This document shows positions 7,614 through 15,501 of a DNA stretch of 48,565 nt, one piece after another (the stretch's first letter is position 1; every line of letters begins with the position of its first letter). A model generated the notes under the pieces. That model saw only the letters and a program-made list of their open reading frames with translations. It was not told where the DNA came from and ran no database searches. The DNA is from an uncultured Oscillospiraceae bacterium (lineage in GTDB: Bacteria > Bacillota > Clostridia > Oscillospirales > Oscillospiraceae), in NCBI GenBank assembly GCA_910587505.1, contig CAJULD010000021.1, forward strand, positions 1 to 48,565, in the 5' to 3' direction. The translations under genes were made by a program, and so were the position numbers.

Positions 7614-9086
7614 ATGCAGGAACTTATAAAATTCATTATTCCCACCGTGATCGTGCTGCTGGTAGTGCTGCTGTTCTTCATGGGCTATCTGAAAGCGCCG
7701 CCGGACACCGCCTACATCATCTCCGGTCTGGGCCGCAAGCGCATTCTCATCGGTAAGGCCGGGTGGCGGGTGCCCTTTTTCGAGCGGGTGGATAAGCTAT
7801 CCCTGCGGATCATGCAGGTGGATGTGAAGACCAGCGAGGCGGTGCCCACCAACGAGTTCATTAATGTCACCGTGGACGGTGTGGCCAACGTGAAAATCAG
7901 CTCCGACCCGGAGCTCCTCAAGCTGGCCGCTGAGGCCCTGCTGGGCAAACGCCCCGAGGAGCTGGTAGGTCTGGTGACCCAGGTGCTGGAGGGCAACATG
8001 CGGGAGATCGTGGGCTCCGTGGGGCTCAAGGAGATGGTCCAGGACCGGCAGGGCGTGGCCCGGAAGATCACCGAAAATGTGGTTCCCGACATGCGCAAGC
8101 TGGGGCTTGAGGTGGTGAACTTCAACATCCAGAACTTCAAGGACGGGGCCGGAACCATCGAAAACATGGGCATCGACAACGTGGAGCAGATCCGCAAGAA
8201 CGCTCAGATCGCCAAGGCCAACGCCCAGCGGGACATCGCCATCGCCACCTCCCAGGCGCAGCAGGAGGCCAACGCCGTGAAGGTGCAGGCGGAGAAGATG
8301 ATCGCCGAGCAGGATGCCGCTCTGGCCATCCAGCAGGCGGAAATGAAGGTGAAGGCCGACAGCAAGAAGGCCGAGGCCGACGCGGCCTATTCCATCCAGC
8401 AGGAGACTCAGCGCAAAACCATCGAGGTCACCAGAGTCAGCGCCGACATCGCCCGGAAGGAGAAGGAGGCGGAGCTGGCCGACAGGGAGGTCGCCCTCAA
8501 GGAGCGCCAGCTGGATGCCGAGGTCCGCAAGCAGGCGGACGCCATGAAGTACAAAGCCGAGAAGGAGGCCGAGGCCGAGCTGATCCGCCGCCAGCGGGAC
8601 GCGGACGCCAGAGCCTATGAGGCCGTCAAGGCTGCGGAGGCCAGAAAGGCGGAAGCCGAGGCAACCCGCTTCTCCATGGAGCAGGAAGCCGAAGGCATCC
8701 GGGCCAGGGGCCTGGCGGAAGCCGAGGCCATCGAGAAGAAGGCGGAGGCCCAGAAGAAGATGGGCGAGGCATCTGTGCTGGAAATGTATCTGGACGCCCT
8801 GCCCGAGGTGGTGAAGAACGCCGCCGCGCCGCTGGCCCGGACCGACCGGATCATCATGTACGGAGACGGGAACTCCACCCGGCTGGTCAAGGACGTCATG
8901 ACCTCCGCCGGCCAGGTGATGGACGGGGTGAGGGAATCCACCGGGCTGGATCTCACCGCCCTGCTCTCCGGCGTGATGGGCGGCAGGATGGCCGCCAGCC
9001 AGCCCGTGACCGTGGAGGTCAGAAGCGCGGAGGGCGAGGCCCGGGCCGCCTCCGGGCCGGCGGAAACGCCGGGGGACGAGGTGTGA
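7614..9086 (+). CDS. Flotillin-like SPFH-domain membrane protein
   Basis: 490 residues. Flotillins form membrane-anchored oligomers organising functional microdomains and affecting membrane fluidity, secretion and signalling. One N-terminal membrane helix (about residues 7-26), then an SPFH/PHB domain (about 28-200, with GLGRKRILIGKAGWRVPFFERVD and IVGSVGLKEMVQDRQ), then a long Ala/Glu/Lys-rich coiled coil of flotillin EA repeats (about 200-400). The C-terminal region resembles the YuaG/FloT oligomerisation segment (LEMYLDALPEVVKNAAAPL...RIIMYGDG). A strong AAGGAGG precedes the ATG. No NfeD gene accompanies it. Its leader is a Mn2+-type riboswitch, unusual for a gene that is not an ion transporter. 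Monocistronic; hairpins follow. Confidence 0.92.
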   Translation: MQELIKFIIPTVIVLLVVLLFFMGYLKAPPDTAYIISGLGRKRILIGKAGWRVPFFERVDKLSLRIMQVDVKTSEAVPTNEFINVTVDGVANVKISSDPELLKLAAEALLGKRPEELVGLVTQVLEGNMREIVGSVGLKEMVQDRQGVARKITENVVPDMRKLGLEVVNFNIQNFKDGAGTIENMGIDNVEQIRKNAQIAKANAQRDIAIATSQAQQEANAVKVQAEKMIAEQDAALAIQQAEMKVKADSKKAEADAAYSIQQETQRKTIEVTRVSADIARKEKEAELADREVALKERQLDAEVRKQADAMKYKAEKEAEAELIRRQRDADARAYEAVKAAEARKAEAEATRFSMEQEAEGIRARGLAEAEAIEKKAEAQKKMGEASVLEMYLDALPEVVKNAAAPLARTDRIIMYGDGNSTRLVKDVMTSAGQVMDGVRESTGLDLTALLSGVMGGRMAASQPVTVEVRSAEGEARAASGPAETPGDEV

Positions 9087-9105
9087 CACTTCAGGGATCC
9101 ATCCC

Positions 9106-9144
9106 CCTTTTCTGAGGAAAGAAAAGGTATCGAAAAGAACTTTC
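9106..9144 (+). repeat. Dispersed intergenic hairpin, copy 1
   Basis: Stem CCTTTTC/GAAAAGG (9106-9112, 9121-9127) followed by GAAAAGAACTTTC. The same plan (a stem containing CTTTT/AAAAG, then a tail like AAAAGAACTTT) recurs at 12703-12724 (inverted), 20049-20088, 26343-26380 and 29606-29650, with a weaker copy at 12394-12423. Confidence 0.5.
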
Positions 9145-9168
9145 GGGAAGGATAGACTTTACTTCGCA

Positions 9169-9216
9169 GGCAGGGGCCGGGTGCGCATGCATCCCGGTCC
9201 CTGCCGTTTGACCGTT
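9169..9216 (+). terminator. Terminator after the flotillin gene
   Basis: Arms GGCAGGGGCCGGG and CCCGGTCCCTGCC (9169-9181, 9193-9205, one G-T pair) around a loop containing GCATGC, then GTTTGACCGTTTTT. The remaining 9217-9434 holds no gene I can support; a weak promoter-like TTGCCT-17-TAGCAT is at 9275-9303. Confidence 0.65.
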
Positions 9217-9434
9217 TTTGTCTGACCTTCGCAAAACGGTTCCTTTTTCATACTATTACCTGTATATCCGCTACTTGCCTCCCTCCGGAATATATGATAG
9301 CATCTGCTATAAACAGGGGATGGCATGGGCGCACATCCATCCCTGAAGCGCAGAGGGAGACCGCAGGGTACCGGCTGCCTCCCTGACCGCAGCGACTCAC
9401 AACCTGAATCAGATTTTGGAAAGGAGCCCCTGAG

Positions 9435-12380
9435 ATGAAAAAGTTTTTCACAAAAACATTGACGCTGCTCCTGGCGGCGGCGATGCTGGCCGGTCTGGCC
9501 GGATGCAATTCCGGCAGCCCCGGCGGGACGCCCGCTCCCGCCCCTGACGCCGGCGTCAGCACGGATGCGGACGCCAATCCCGCCCCGCCCGCGGAACCCG
9601 CGCCGGAGCCGGAGCAGCCCGCGCTGTCCGTGACGGAAGAGAACGCCTACTCCAAGCCTCTGCCCAGCCTTCCCGAGGTTCCCTACTGGTTCCCTGCCGA
9701 TCTGCTGAACTGGGACCCCGCCCAGGATGCCGACGCGGCCTATAACGTCAGCAGCGTTCCTCTGGCCCAGCGGGTGGACCGGGACCTGCTTACCCCCGTC
9801 AACGCCACCCAGAATAAAGATATGAACGTGGTGGCCATCTCCATCATGAACGCCAGCACCAGCGGCAACGCGCCTCACGGCCTCAATACGGCCAACGCCA
9901 ACGTGTTCTCCTACTGGCAGTATATCGACAAGCTGGTATACTGGGGCGGTTCCTCCGGCGAGGGCCTGATCGTGACGCCCAGCGCGGACGTCATCGACGC
10001 GGCCCACCGCAACGGCGTGCCGGTTCTGGGCACCGTGTTCTTCCCCCAGGCCGGTCACGGCGGCAAGATCGAGTGGCTCAACGACTTCCTTCAGAAGGAT
10101 GCCTCCGGCAACTTCCCCATCATTGACAAGCTCATCGAGGTTGCGGAATACTTCGGCTTCGACGGCTGGTTCATCAATCAGGAGACCGAGGGCGGCGAGA
10201 GCGACCCCAACGGCCTGCTGACGGCGGAGCACGCTTCCCTCATGCAGGAGTTCGTCAAGGCGTTCAAGGCCAGGACCGGCGACTCTCTGGAGATCATGTG
10301 GTATGACTCCATGACCGAGGCCGGCGAGATGGACTGGCAGAACGCCCTCACCGGGCAGAACCGGTATGCGCTTCTTGACAGCGAGAACAACGCCGTTGCC
10401 GACAGCATGTTCCTCAACTTCTGGTGGACGCTGGAGAAGTACTCTGACGATATCGTGGCCCAGATGAACGAAACCCAGCGGGAATATTATGAGAAGCGGC
10501 TGGCCGCCCTCTATGACGCGCCCCTGCTGAAGAGCTCCAGAGAGCTGGCGGAGGAGCTGGGAATCGATCCCTACGACCTGTATGCCGGTATCGACGTCCA
10601 GGCGCGGGGCTACGACACCCCCGCTGACTGGGATCTGTTCGCCCCCGGCGACCAGCCCTATACCTCCCTGGGCCTCTACTGCCCCAGCTGGACCTATTTT
10701 GCTGCCAAAGACTTCTTCGAGGATTACCAGAAGAAGGAGGCGGTCATGTGGGTCAATGAAAAGGGAGACCCCTTCGAGTCCTCCGAGGCGCAGGGTATGG
10801 AGTGGAAGGGCATTTCCACCTACGCCGTGGAGCGGACCGTGGTCAACCAGATTCCCTTTATTACCAACTTCGGCATGGGCCACGGCTACAGCTTCTTCAT
10901 TGACGGCGTGCGGGTCTCCCAGAAGGACTGGAACGACCGCAGCATGCAGGATATCATGCCCACCTACCGCTGGCACGTGGAGCAGGAGTCCGGCAACGCT
11001 CTGAAGGCGGATATCGATTACTCCGACGCCTACTACGGCGGCACCAGCGTGCGGCTCAACGGCAAGGTGGTCAAGGATCAGCCCTCCACCGTGACGCTCT
11101 ACAGCGCCCGGCTTCCCATGACGGCCGATCTGTCCTTCACCGCCAAGGCCAGGGCCACCGCTGAGGCCACTCTGGACCTGGTAGTGGGCCTGTCCGACGG
11201 CGGTACCGAGATCATCAGCGGCGATCAGAAGGTGGGCACGGAGTGGACCAGCGTCAGCTATGACGTCTCCGGCCTGGCCGGAAAGACGGTGACCACCATC
11301 GGCTTCCGGGTCAGCGCCGCCGAGGATGCTTTCAACTTCAAGTTCCTCCTGGGGCAGATCGCGGTCACCGGACCGGAGGAGGCCCCCACGCTGGAGGCGT
11401 CCGGCCTGAAGGTGGACGGAACCAGCTTTGACGACGAAGACTGCATGTACACCGGCGTCCGCCTGACCTGGACCGGTACGGCGGACCACTACGAGGTCTA
11501 CCGGGTGAACCAGGACGGCAGCGTCTCCTTCCTGGCGGCCACCCCCGGAACCAACTGCTATATCAACGGTCTGGAGCGCAACGACGACACCAACAGGACC
11601 AGCTTCCAGGTGGTTCCCGTCAGCGTGACCGGCCAGCGGGGCGCGGCGTCCAATACCGCCACCATGGACTGGCCCGACAACAGCCTGCCCAAGGCGGACT
11701 TCAAGGCCTCCACCACTCTGGCGGCTCCGGGGCAGGAGATTGTCTTTGAGAGCCTGTGCTCCGCCAACACCGAGACTCTGGCCTGGGAGTTCCCCGGCGC
11801 GTCTACCGAGACCAGCTCCGATGCGTCTCCCAGGGTGAGCTATGCTGCCGAGGGCGTCTATACCGTGAAGGTTACCGCCAGGAATGCCTCCGGCGAGGCC
11901 GTGGCGGAAAAGGAAGGGCTCATTACCGTTTCCTCCAGGGTCTCCGGCGAGCTGGTCCTGCTCAGCCAGGGCAGGGACACCGAGGCTACCGCCTATGTCA
12001 ACGAGAACGAGGCGCCTCCCTTCGCCGTGGATGGCGACGTGACCAAAAAGTGGTGCGCCACCGGCAATCCGCCGCACGCCATTACTATTGATCTGGGCGA
12101 CGTCAGGGCTGTCAGCGAGGTCCATATCGCCCACGCGGAAGCCGGCGGCGAGGGAAGCTCCATGAACACCAAGGCGTACACCATCCTGGTCAGCGCCGAC
12201 GGCGAGGAGTTCACCGAGGTGGTCAAGGTCACCAGGAACATGCTGGGCGAAACCGTGGACACCTTCCCGGTGGTCAACGCCCGGTACGTGAAGCTGAGCG
12301 TGGATAAGCCCACCCAGGGCTCCGACACCGCGGCCAGAATTTACGAGGTCCAGGTTTACGGTCTGGACGAGGCCATGTGA
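9435..12380 (+). CDS. Secreted GH85 endo-beta-N-acetylglucosaminidase lipoprotein
   Basis: 981 residues. GH85 enzymes cut the GlcNAc-GlcNAc core of N-linked glycans, freeing the oligosaccharide. A lipoprotein signal (KKFFTKTLTLLLAAAMLAG, lipobox LAGC, Cys near 25) places it on the outer face of the membrane. The GH85 catalytic domain follows (about 70-520): YWFPADLLNWDP, PVLGTVFFPQ and FDGWFINQETE, in which N248 and E250 correspond to the catalytic Asn-x-Glu pair. It ends near WTYFAAKDFFEDY. Then come a beta-sandwich (about 520-650), a fibronectin-like segment, a PKD-type domain (about 755-840, ending YTVKVTARNASGEAVAEKEG) and an F5/8-type discoidin carbohydrate-binding domain (about 845-978). 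AAAGGAG precedes the ATG. It heads the transporter locus, which presumably imports its products. Confidence 0.92.
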   Translation: MKKFFTKTLTLLLAAAMLAGLAGCNSGSPGGTPAPAPDAGVSTDADANPAPPAEPAPEPEQPALSVTEENAYSKPLPSLPEVPYWFPADLLNWDPAQDADAAYNVSSVPLAQRVDRDLLTPVNATQNKDMNVVAISIMNASTSGNAPHGLNTANANVFSYWQYIDKLVYWGGSSGEGLIVTPSADVIDAAHRNGVPVLGTVFFPQAGHGGKIEWLNDFLQKDASGNFPIIDKLIEVAEYFGFDGWFINQETEGGESDPNGLLTAEHASLMQEFVKAFKARTGDSLEIMWYDSMTEAGEMDWQNALTGQNRYALLDSENNAVADSMFLNFWWTLEKYSDDIVAQMNETQREYYEKRLAALYDAPLLKSSRELAEELGIDPYDLYAGIDVQARGYDTPADWDLFAPGDQPYTSLGLYCPSWTYFAAKDFFEDYQKKEAVMWVNEKGDPFESSEAQGMEWKGISTYAVERTVVNQIPFITNFGMGHGYSFFIDGVRVSQKDWNDRSMQDIMPTYRWHVEQESGNALKADIDYSDAYYGGTSVRLNGKVVKDQPSTVTLYSARLPMTADLSFTAKARATAEATLDLVVGLSDGGTEIISGDQKVGTEWTSVSYDVSGLAGKTVTTIGFRVSAAEDAFNFKFLLGQIAVTGPEEAPTLEASGLKVDGTSFDDEDCMYTGVRLTWTGTADHYEVYRVNQDGSVSFLAATPGTNCYINGLERNDDTNRTSFQVVPVSVTGQRGAASNTATMDWPDNSLPKADFKASTTLAAPGQEIVFESLCSANTETLAWEFPGASTETSSDASPRVSYAAEGVYTVKVTARNASGEAVAEKEGLITVSSRVSGELVLLSQGRDTEATAYVNENEAPPFAVDGDVTKKWCATGNPPHAITIDLGDVRAVSEVHIAHAEAGGEGSSMNTKAYTILVSADGEEFTEVVKVTRNMLGETVDTFPVVNARYVKLSVDKPTQGSDTAARIYEVQVYGLDEAM

Positions 12381-12479
12381 TTCCTTCCTGTATGGATTCT
12401 TTTTCCTGAAAGGAAAGGAATCCACAGGGACTTCAGGAATTGTCCACTGCGCCTTGCAGAAAATTCTTTCAGGTTTAGA

Positions 12480-12518
12480 ACAGGGGGCGGAATGCGCATG
12501 CATTCCGTCCCCTGTTTC
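12480..12518 (+). terminator. Terminator after the GH85 gene
   Basis: A 14-bp stem (ACAGGGGGCGGAAT with ATTCCGTCCCCTGT, one G-T pair) around GCGCATGC, then TTTCCC. Loop and overall shape match the terminator at 9169-9216. An imperfect hairpin GGATTC/GAATCC (12394-12423) precedes it. Confidence 0.55.
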
Positions 12519-12554
12519 CCTCTGTCACTAAATTGTTTCCGAATCGTTTTCAAA

Positions 12555-12573
12555 AAGATGCAACAATGATACA
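12555..12573 (+). promoter_or_regulatory. Shared motif upstream of solute-binding gene 1
   Basis: AAGATGCAACAATGATACA; 17 of 19 bases are identical to 15432-15450 upstream of the second solute-binding gene. Candidate regulator site. The rest of 12574-12754 holds only an inverted copy of the dispersed hairpin (12703-12724). Confidence 0.4.
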
Positions 12574-12754
12574 CGTATTTGTAAAATGGTGGGTGCGGGG
12601 CGGAACTTTCCGCCCTGCGCCTGCGTCTGTATAAAACAGACAGCTTCTAAAAGCTGCCAGGTCCCGCGCTGCCCGCGGGGAGCAATTAAGGTTCTTTTTG
12701 ACCCTTTTTCTTTCAAGAAAAAGGATCGTGCTGAAAATATCAAGGAGGATCACC

Positions 12755-15367
12755 ATGAAACGAATCAGAAGTCTGGCGCTGCTGCTGGCCGCGAGCCTGC
12801 TGCCGGGGCTGCTGGCGGGCTGCGGGAAGAAGGACGACACCCGGCAGCTGTCCGCCAACGTGTACGTACCCCAATATCTGGACGTGGCTCTGGACGTGGA
12901 CTACGTTCGGGACGGGTGCAGCGACGGGGAAAACATTTACCTCATCGGACAGAAGGAGACGGAGACGGTGCGGGAGGACCCGGAGACCGGAGAGAAGTAC
13001 TCCGAGTTTACCTACGCCAGTGACATCTGGCGCGTCCCGCTGGACGGCGGCGCGGCGGAGAAGCTGCCCAACTACGTGGGGCCCTCCGTTCCCGAGGGGC
13101 GCAGCGGCAACGCGTCCATTGAGGAGATCACCGCCGCGGGCGACGGCACTCTCTGGGTTCGGGAGTCCGTCTACATATGGGACGAATCGGAAATGAAGTA
13201 TCCCGTCAATGTGGATGGAGGCATCGCCGTTGATGATGTCGTCCGGACGGAGGCCGCGGACGGCGGGGCAGAGGACGAGGCCGCCGGCGGGGAAACGGAA
13301 GACGAAGAGGATGAAACCGGGACCGGGTCGGAGGAACCGGCGGACGTTACGGACACGGACATTGCCGTGGATATGCCCGTTGCTGTGGAGCCGGACTTCT
13401 CTGAGAACCAGGAGACCGTCGTCCGCCGCCACCTGGACGCCCAGGGCAACGAGCTGGAACGCATCGACATCTCCAACCTGGACGAAGTCCTGGCGGACGT
13501 GCTGGGCGAGGACGAGTATACCAACGCGGTCTCCTTTGGCCCGGACGGCAGCATCTACGTTGTCACCGCAGGCAGGATTTACGCGCTGGATTCTCAGATG
13601 AACGTTCTCTTCACCCTGGAGGGCAAGGAGCTGTGGGGCGAGCTGATTACCCTGAACGACGGTACCCTGGGGATGCAGAAGTGGGAGTACGACGAAGCCG
13701 CCGAGACCTCCACCAACAAGCTGATTACTATCGATCCGGCCAAACAGGACTGGGGGCCGTCGTATATCCTGCCCGACAACGCCTACGAGTTCTATCCCGG
13801 CGGCGGGGACTACCTCTGCTACTACCGGGTCAACGACGCGGTGTTCGGCTGGAAGGGCGGGGAGAGCACCGGAGAGGCCGGGGCGGAGACCGCCCTGGAG
13901 GGGGAACGGCTGTTCTCCTGGATTGAGGCCAACATCAACAGCAGCAATGTGCGCAATTTCTTCTTCCTGTCCGACGGCCGGATCGCGGCCGTCACTCAGG
14001 AGTGGGCCGGAGACGGAAAGGACGACGCGATCATCAGCGTGGTGATCATGACCTCCACCCCCAGAGACCAGCTGCCGGAGAAGACCACCCTGCTCTATGC
14101 AACCATGTACCTGACCTATGACGCCCGGCAGAGGATCATCGACTTCAACAAGAAGAGCGACACCCACCGCATCGAGGTCCGGAACTACTCAGAGTATATC
14201 ACCGGAGACGACGAGGGAGCCGCCCTGCAAAAGCTGAATACCGAGATTCTGGCCGGCAGTGTGCCCGACATTCTGGACACCGGCAGCCTTCCCCTGCGGC
14301 AGTATGGGGCCAGGGGCATCCTGGAGGATTTGTGGCCCTTCATCGACAGGGATCCGGACCTGGGCCGGGACGCGCTGATGGTCCGCCCCCTGGAGGCCAA
14401 CGCTCAGGACGGCAAGCTTTATGAGATTTTCAGCAACTTCTCCATCCGCACGGCGGCGGGCTCCGGCAAGATCGTGGGAGACCGGATGAACTGGACGCTT
14501 CAGGATCTTCAGGACGCTCTGGCCAAAATGCCCGAGGGCTGCTCCATCTTCGGTCAGAGCGACATCCGGGACGACATGCTCAGTACGGTGATGAGCCTGA
14601 ACATGGACCAGTTCGTGGACTGGAGCACCGGCAAGTGCAACTTTGACAGCGAGAATTTCAAGGCCCTGCTGTCCTTCTGCGGCAGCTTCCCCGCCGAGTT
14701 CAGCTGGGATAACGTGGACTGGGACACCTGGGAGGAGGAGGACGTCCGGGCGATGAACGGCAGGCAGATGCTCCTGGAAATGTACCTCTCCGGCTTTGAC
14801 TACGAACTCCCGCGCCTGGCGGTCCTTTTCAACGACGACTTCTCCTTTGTCGGCTATCCCAGGGAGGATGGCGGCTGCGGCAGCAGCTTCTCAATCGGCC
14901 GGGGAATCGCCATGAGCTCCGCCTGCAGGGACAAGGAGGGGGCATGGTCCTTTATCCGTCAGGTGCTGCTGCCCCAGTCCGGGGATGGGGAGGAATACTA
15001 TGGATCATTCCCCATCAATAAGTCTGACTTTGACAAGCTGGCGGAGCAGGCCATCGCGCCCCGGTACGAGGCGGATGAGAACGGCGAGCCCCTGCTGGAC
15101 GAGAACGGCCAGCCCATCCTCATGGATCCCGGTACCATCTGGATCAGCGACGGTACGGAGGTTCCCGCCCGGGCCGTCAATCAGGGGGATATAGACAGGG
15201 TGATGGCGCTGTACAACGCCGTGGACACCATCTACCGTTACGACGAGAAGATTTTCAACTCCGTACAGGAGGTGGCAGGTCAGTACTTTGCCGGTGACAA
15301 GCCTCTGGACGACGCGGCCGCGCTGATCCAGAGCAAGGTGTCCCTGTACGTCAACGAGAACCGGTAG
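12755..15367 (+). CDS. Large extracellular solute-binding lipoprotein (sugar ABC importer), copy 1
   Basis: 870 residues, twice the normal binding protein. The lipoprotein signal ends in LLAGC. The N-terminal half (about 30-420) has repeated beta-rich segments resembling propeller blades (GSIYVVTAGRIYALDSQMN and similar). An acidic low-complexity stretch (about 155-205) interrupts it. The C-terminal half (from about 430, LPEKTTLLYATMYL) is a type 1 sugar-binding fold: FNKKSDTHRIEVRNYSEY, LNTEILAGSVPDILDTGSLPL and EDLWPFIDRDPDL are typical of extracellular solute-binding proteins that deliver oligosaccharides to MalFG-type permeases. The ATG at 12755 was chosen because AAGGAGG precedes it by six bases. 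Close paralogue of the next gene. Ligand unknown; N-glycan fragments are inferred from GH85 upstream. Confidence 0.85.
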   Translation: MKRIRSLALLLAASLLPGLLAGCGKKDDTRQLSANVYVPQYLDVALDVDYVRDGCSDGENIYLIGQKETETVREDPETGEKYSEFTYASDIWRVPLDGGAAEKLPNYVGPSVPEGRSGNASIEEITAAGDGTLWVRESVYIWDESEMKYPVNVDGGIAVDDVVRTEAADGGAEDEAAGGETEDEEDETGTGSEEPADVTDTDIAVDMPVAVEPDFSENQETVVRRHLDAQGNELERIDISNLDEVLADVLGEDEYTNAVSFGPDGSIYVVTAGRIYALDSQMNVLFTLEGKELWGELITLNDGTLGMQKWEYDEAAETSTNKLITIDPAKQDWGPSYILPDNAYEFYPGGGDYLCYYRVNDAVFGWKGGESTGEAGAETALEGERLFSWIEANINSSNVRNFFFLSDGRIAAVTQEWAGDGKDDAIISVVIMTSTPRDQLPEKTTLLYATMYLTYDARQRIIDFNKKSDTHRIEVRNYSEYITGDDEGAALQKLNTEILAGSVPDILDTGSLPLRQYGARGILEDLWPFIDRDPDLGRDALMVRPLEANAQDGKLYEIFSNFSIRTAAGSGKIVGDRMNWTLQDLQDALAKMPEGCSIFGQSDIRDDMLSTVMSLNMDQFVDWSTGKCNFDSENFKALLSFCGSFPAEFSWDNVDWDTWEEEDVRAMNGRQMLLEMYLSGFDYELPRLAVLFNDDFSFVGYPREDGGCGSSFSIGRGIAMSSACRDKEGAWSFIRQVLLPQSGDGEEYYGSFPINKSDFDKLAEQAIAPRYEADENGEPLLDENGQPILMDPGTIWISDGTEVPARAVNQGDIDRVMALYNAVDTIYRYDEKIFNSVQEVAGQYFAGDKPLDDAAALIQSKVSLYVNENR

Positions 15368-15431
15368 CGCCGGGTTGCCCGATGGACAAAAACGGCAGCT
15401 GTGGAAAAAATAAAACAAAAGTGATAAAAGT

Positions 15432-15450
15432 AAGATGCAAAAATGATGCA
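15432..15450 (+). promoter_or_regulatory. Shared motif upstream of solute-binding gene 2
   Basis: AAGATGCAAAAATGATGCA, 17/19 identical to 12555-12573. It lies about 50 bases before the start codon, in a purine-rich 134-base gap. Confidence 0.4.
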
Positions 15451-15501
15451 AGAGGATGGTAAGGTAATACCAGTTTTCAGGAAGTAAGGAGGAACCATCC
15501 T

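Noticed and set aside
9159..12503. Very long open frame (over 1,100 codons) on the strand opposite the GH85 gene
   Set aside because: Low-complexity Gly/His/Val-rich translation with no domain. It exists because GC-rich codon bias of the GH85 gene suppresses stops on the opposite strand.
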